Part shown: positions 62,181-64,000 of the stretch, one piece after another | Layout: every line of letters begins with the position of its first letter | How positions within the stretch are numbered: position 1 is the stretch's first letter | Source: Granulicella sp. WH15 | GTDB taxonomy: Bacteria; Acidobacteriota; Terriglobia; Terriglobales; Acidobacteriaceae | NCBI RefSeq assembly: GCF_009914315.1 | Contig: NZ_CP042596.1 | Coordinates: 558,001-622,000, forward strand | Length of the DNA: 64,000 nucleotides | Direction: 5' to 3' | Program-made: the position numbers and the translations under genes | The notes under the pieces: generated by a model | What the model was told of the DNA's origin: nothing | Database searches by the model: none | The model's input: the letters and a program-made list of their open reading frames with translations, nothing else

Positions 62181-64000
<1,820 letters not shown>

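Overview
The window looks like chromosome from an Acidobacteriota of the class Terriglobia (Granulicella/Terriglobus/Edaphobacter type). This is inferred from the GC-rich coding style, the protein sequences, the long hairpin-rich gaps between ribosomal genes and the dispersed palindromic repeats. No species is assigned. It is mostly core information-processing chromosome. I see no prophage, insertion sequence, CRISPR array or secondary-metabolite cluster.

Layout. (1) 1-1.8 kb: the start of a secreted S9-type/beta-propeller protein and a HAD phosphatase, both on the minus strand, separated by repeats. (2) 2.5-26.6 kb, plus strand: a continuous str-S10-spc-alpha superoperon (rpsL, rpsG, fusA, a frameshifted tuf, rpsJ through secY-adk-map, a foreign-looking esterase gene, infA, rpmJ, rpsM, rpsK, rpsD, rpoA, rplQ), closed by a strong terminator. 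(3) 26.7-36.1 kb, minus strand: a small membrane-protein/M24 peptidase operon, a secreted phosphodiesterase, and rimP-nusA-infB with its own promoter and a terminator-like leader. (4) 36.4-39.5 kb, plus strand: a secreted protein of unknown function, guaB and a VanZ-like gene. (5) 39.7-44.4 kb, minus strand: ylxP-rbfA-nrnA-ArnT-like glycosyltransferase-GNAT. (6) 44.7-48 kb: an M23 peptidase and two exported or anchored proteins of unknown function. (7) 48.1-64 kb, plus strand: four tRNAs, a second intact tuf, rpmG, tRNA-Trp, secE, nusG, rplK, (inserted SPL-like radical SAM gene and DUF1275 gene), rplA, rplJ, rplL, rpoB and the start of rpoC.

The genes work together in translation and transcription: ribosomal proteins, elongation factors EF-G and EF-Tu, initiation factors IF1 and IF2, ribosome maturation factors RimP and RbfA, SecY/SecE, NusA/NusG and the RNA polymerase core. 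Compared with the usual bacterial order, the tufB-to-rpoC block lies far downstream of the str-S10 block rather than just before it, the rimP-nusA-infB / ylxP-rbfA-nrnA cluster is split, and rplK is separated from rplA.

Most notable: RpoB carries an insertion of about 60 residues with eight cysteines. Its first half matches the cysteine spacing and several residues of the zinc-binding domain of beta' (RpoC) in the same window. The first tuf copy has a single-base deletion although the rest is nearly identical to the intact copy. Hairpins lie in most of the longer ribosomal gene gaps, and at least four families of intergenic repeats are present.
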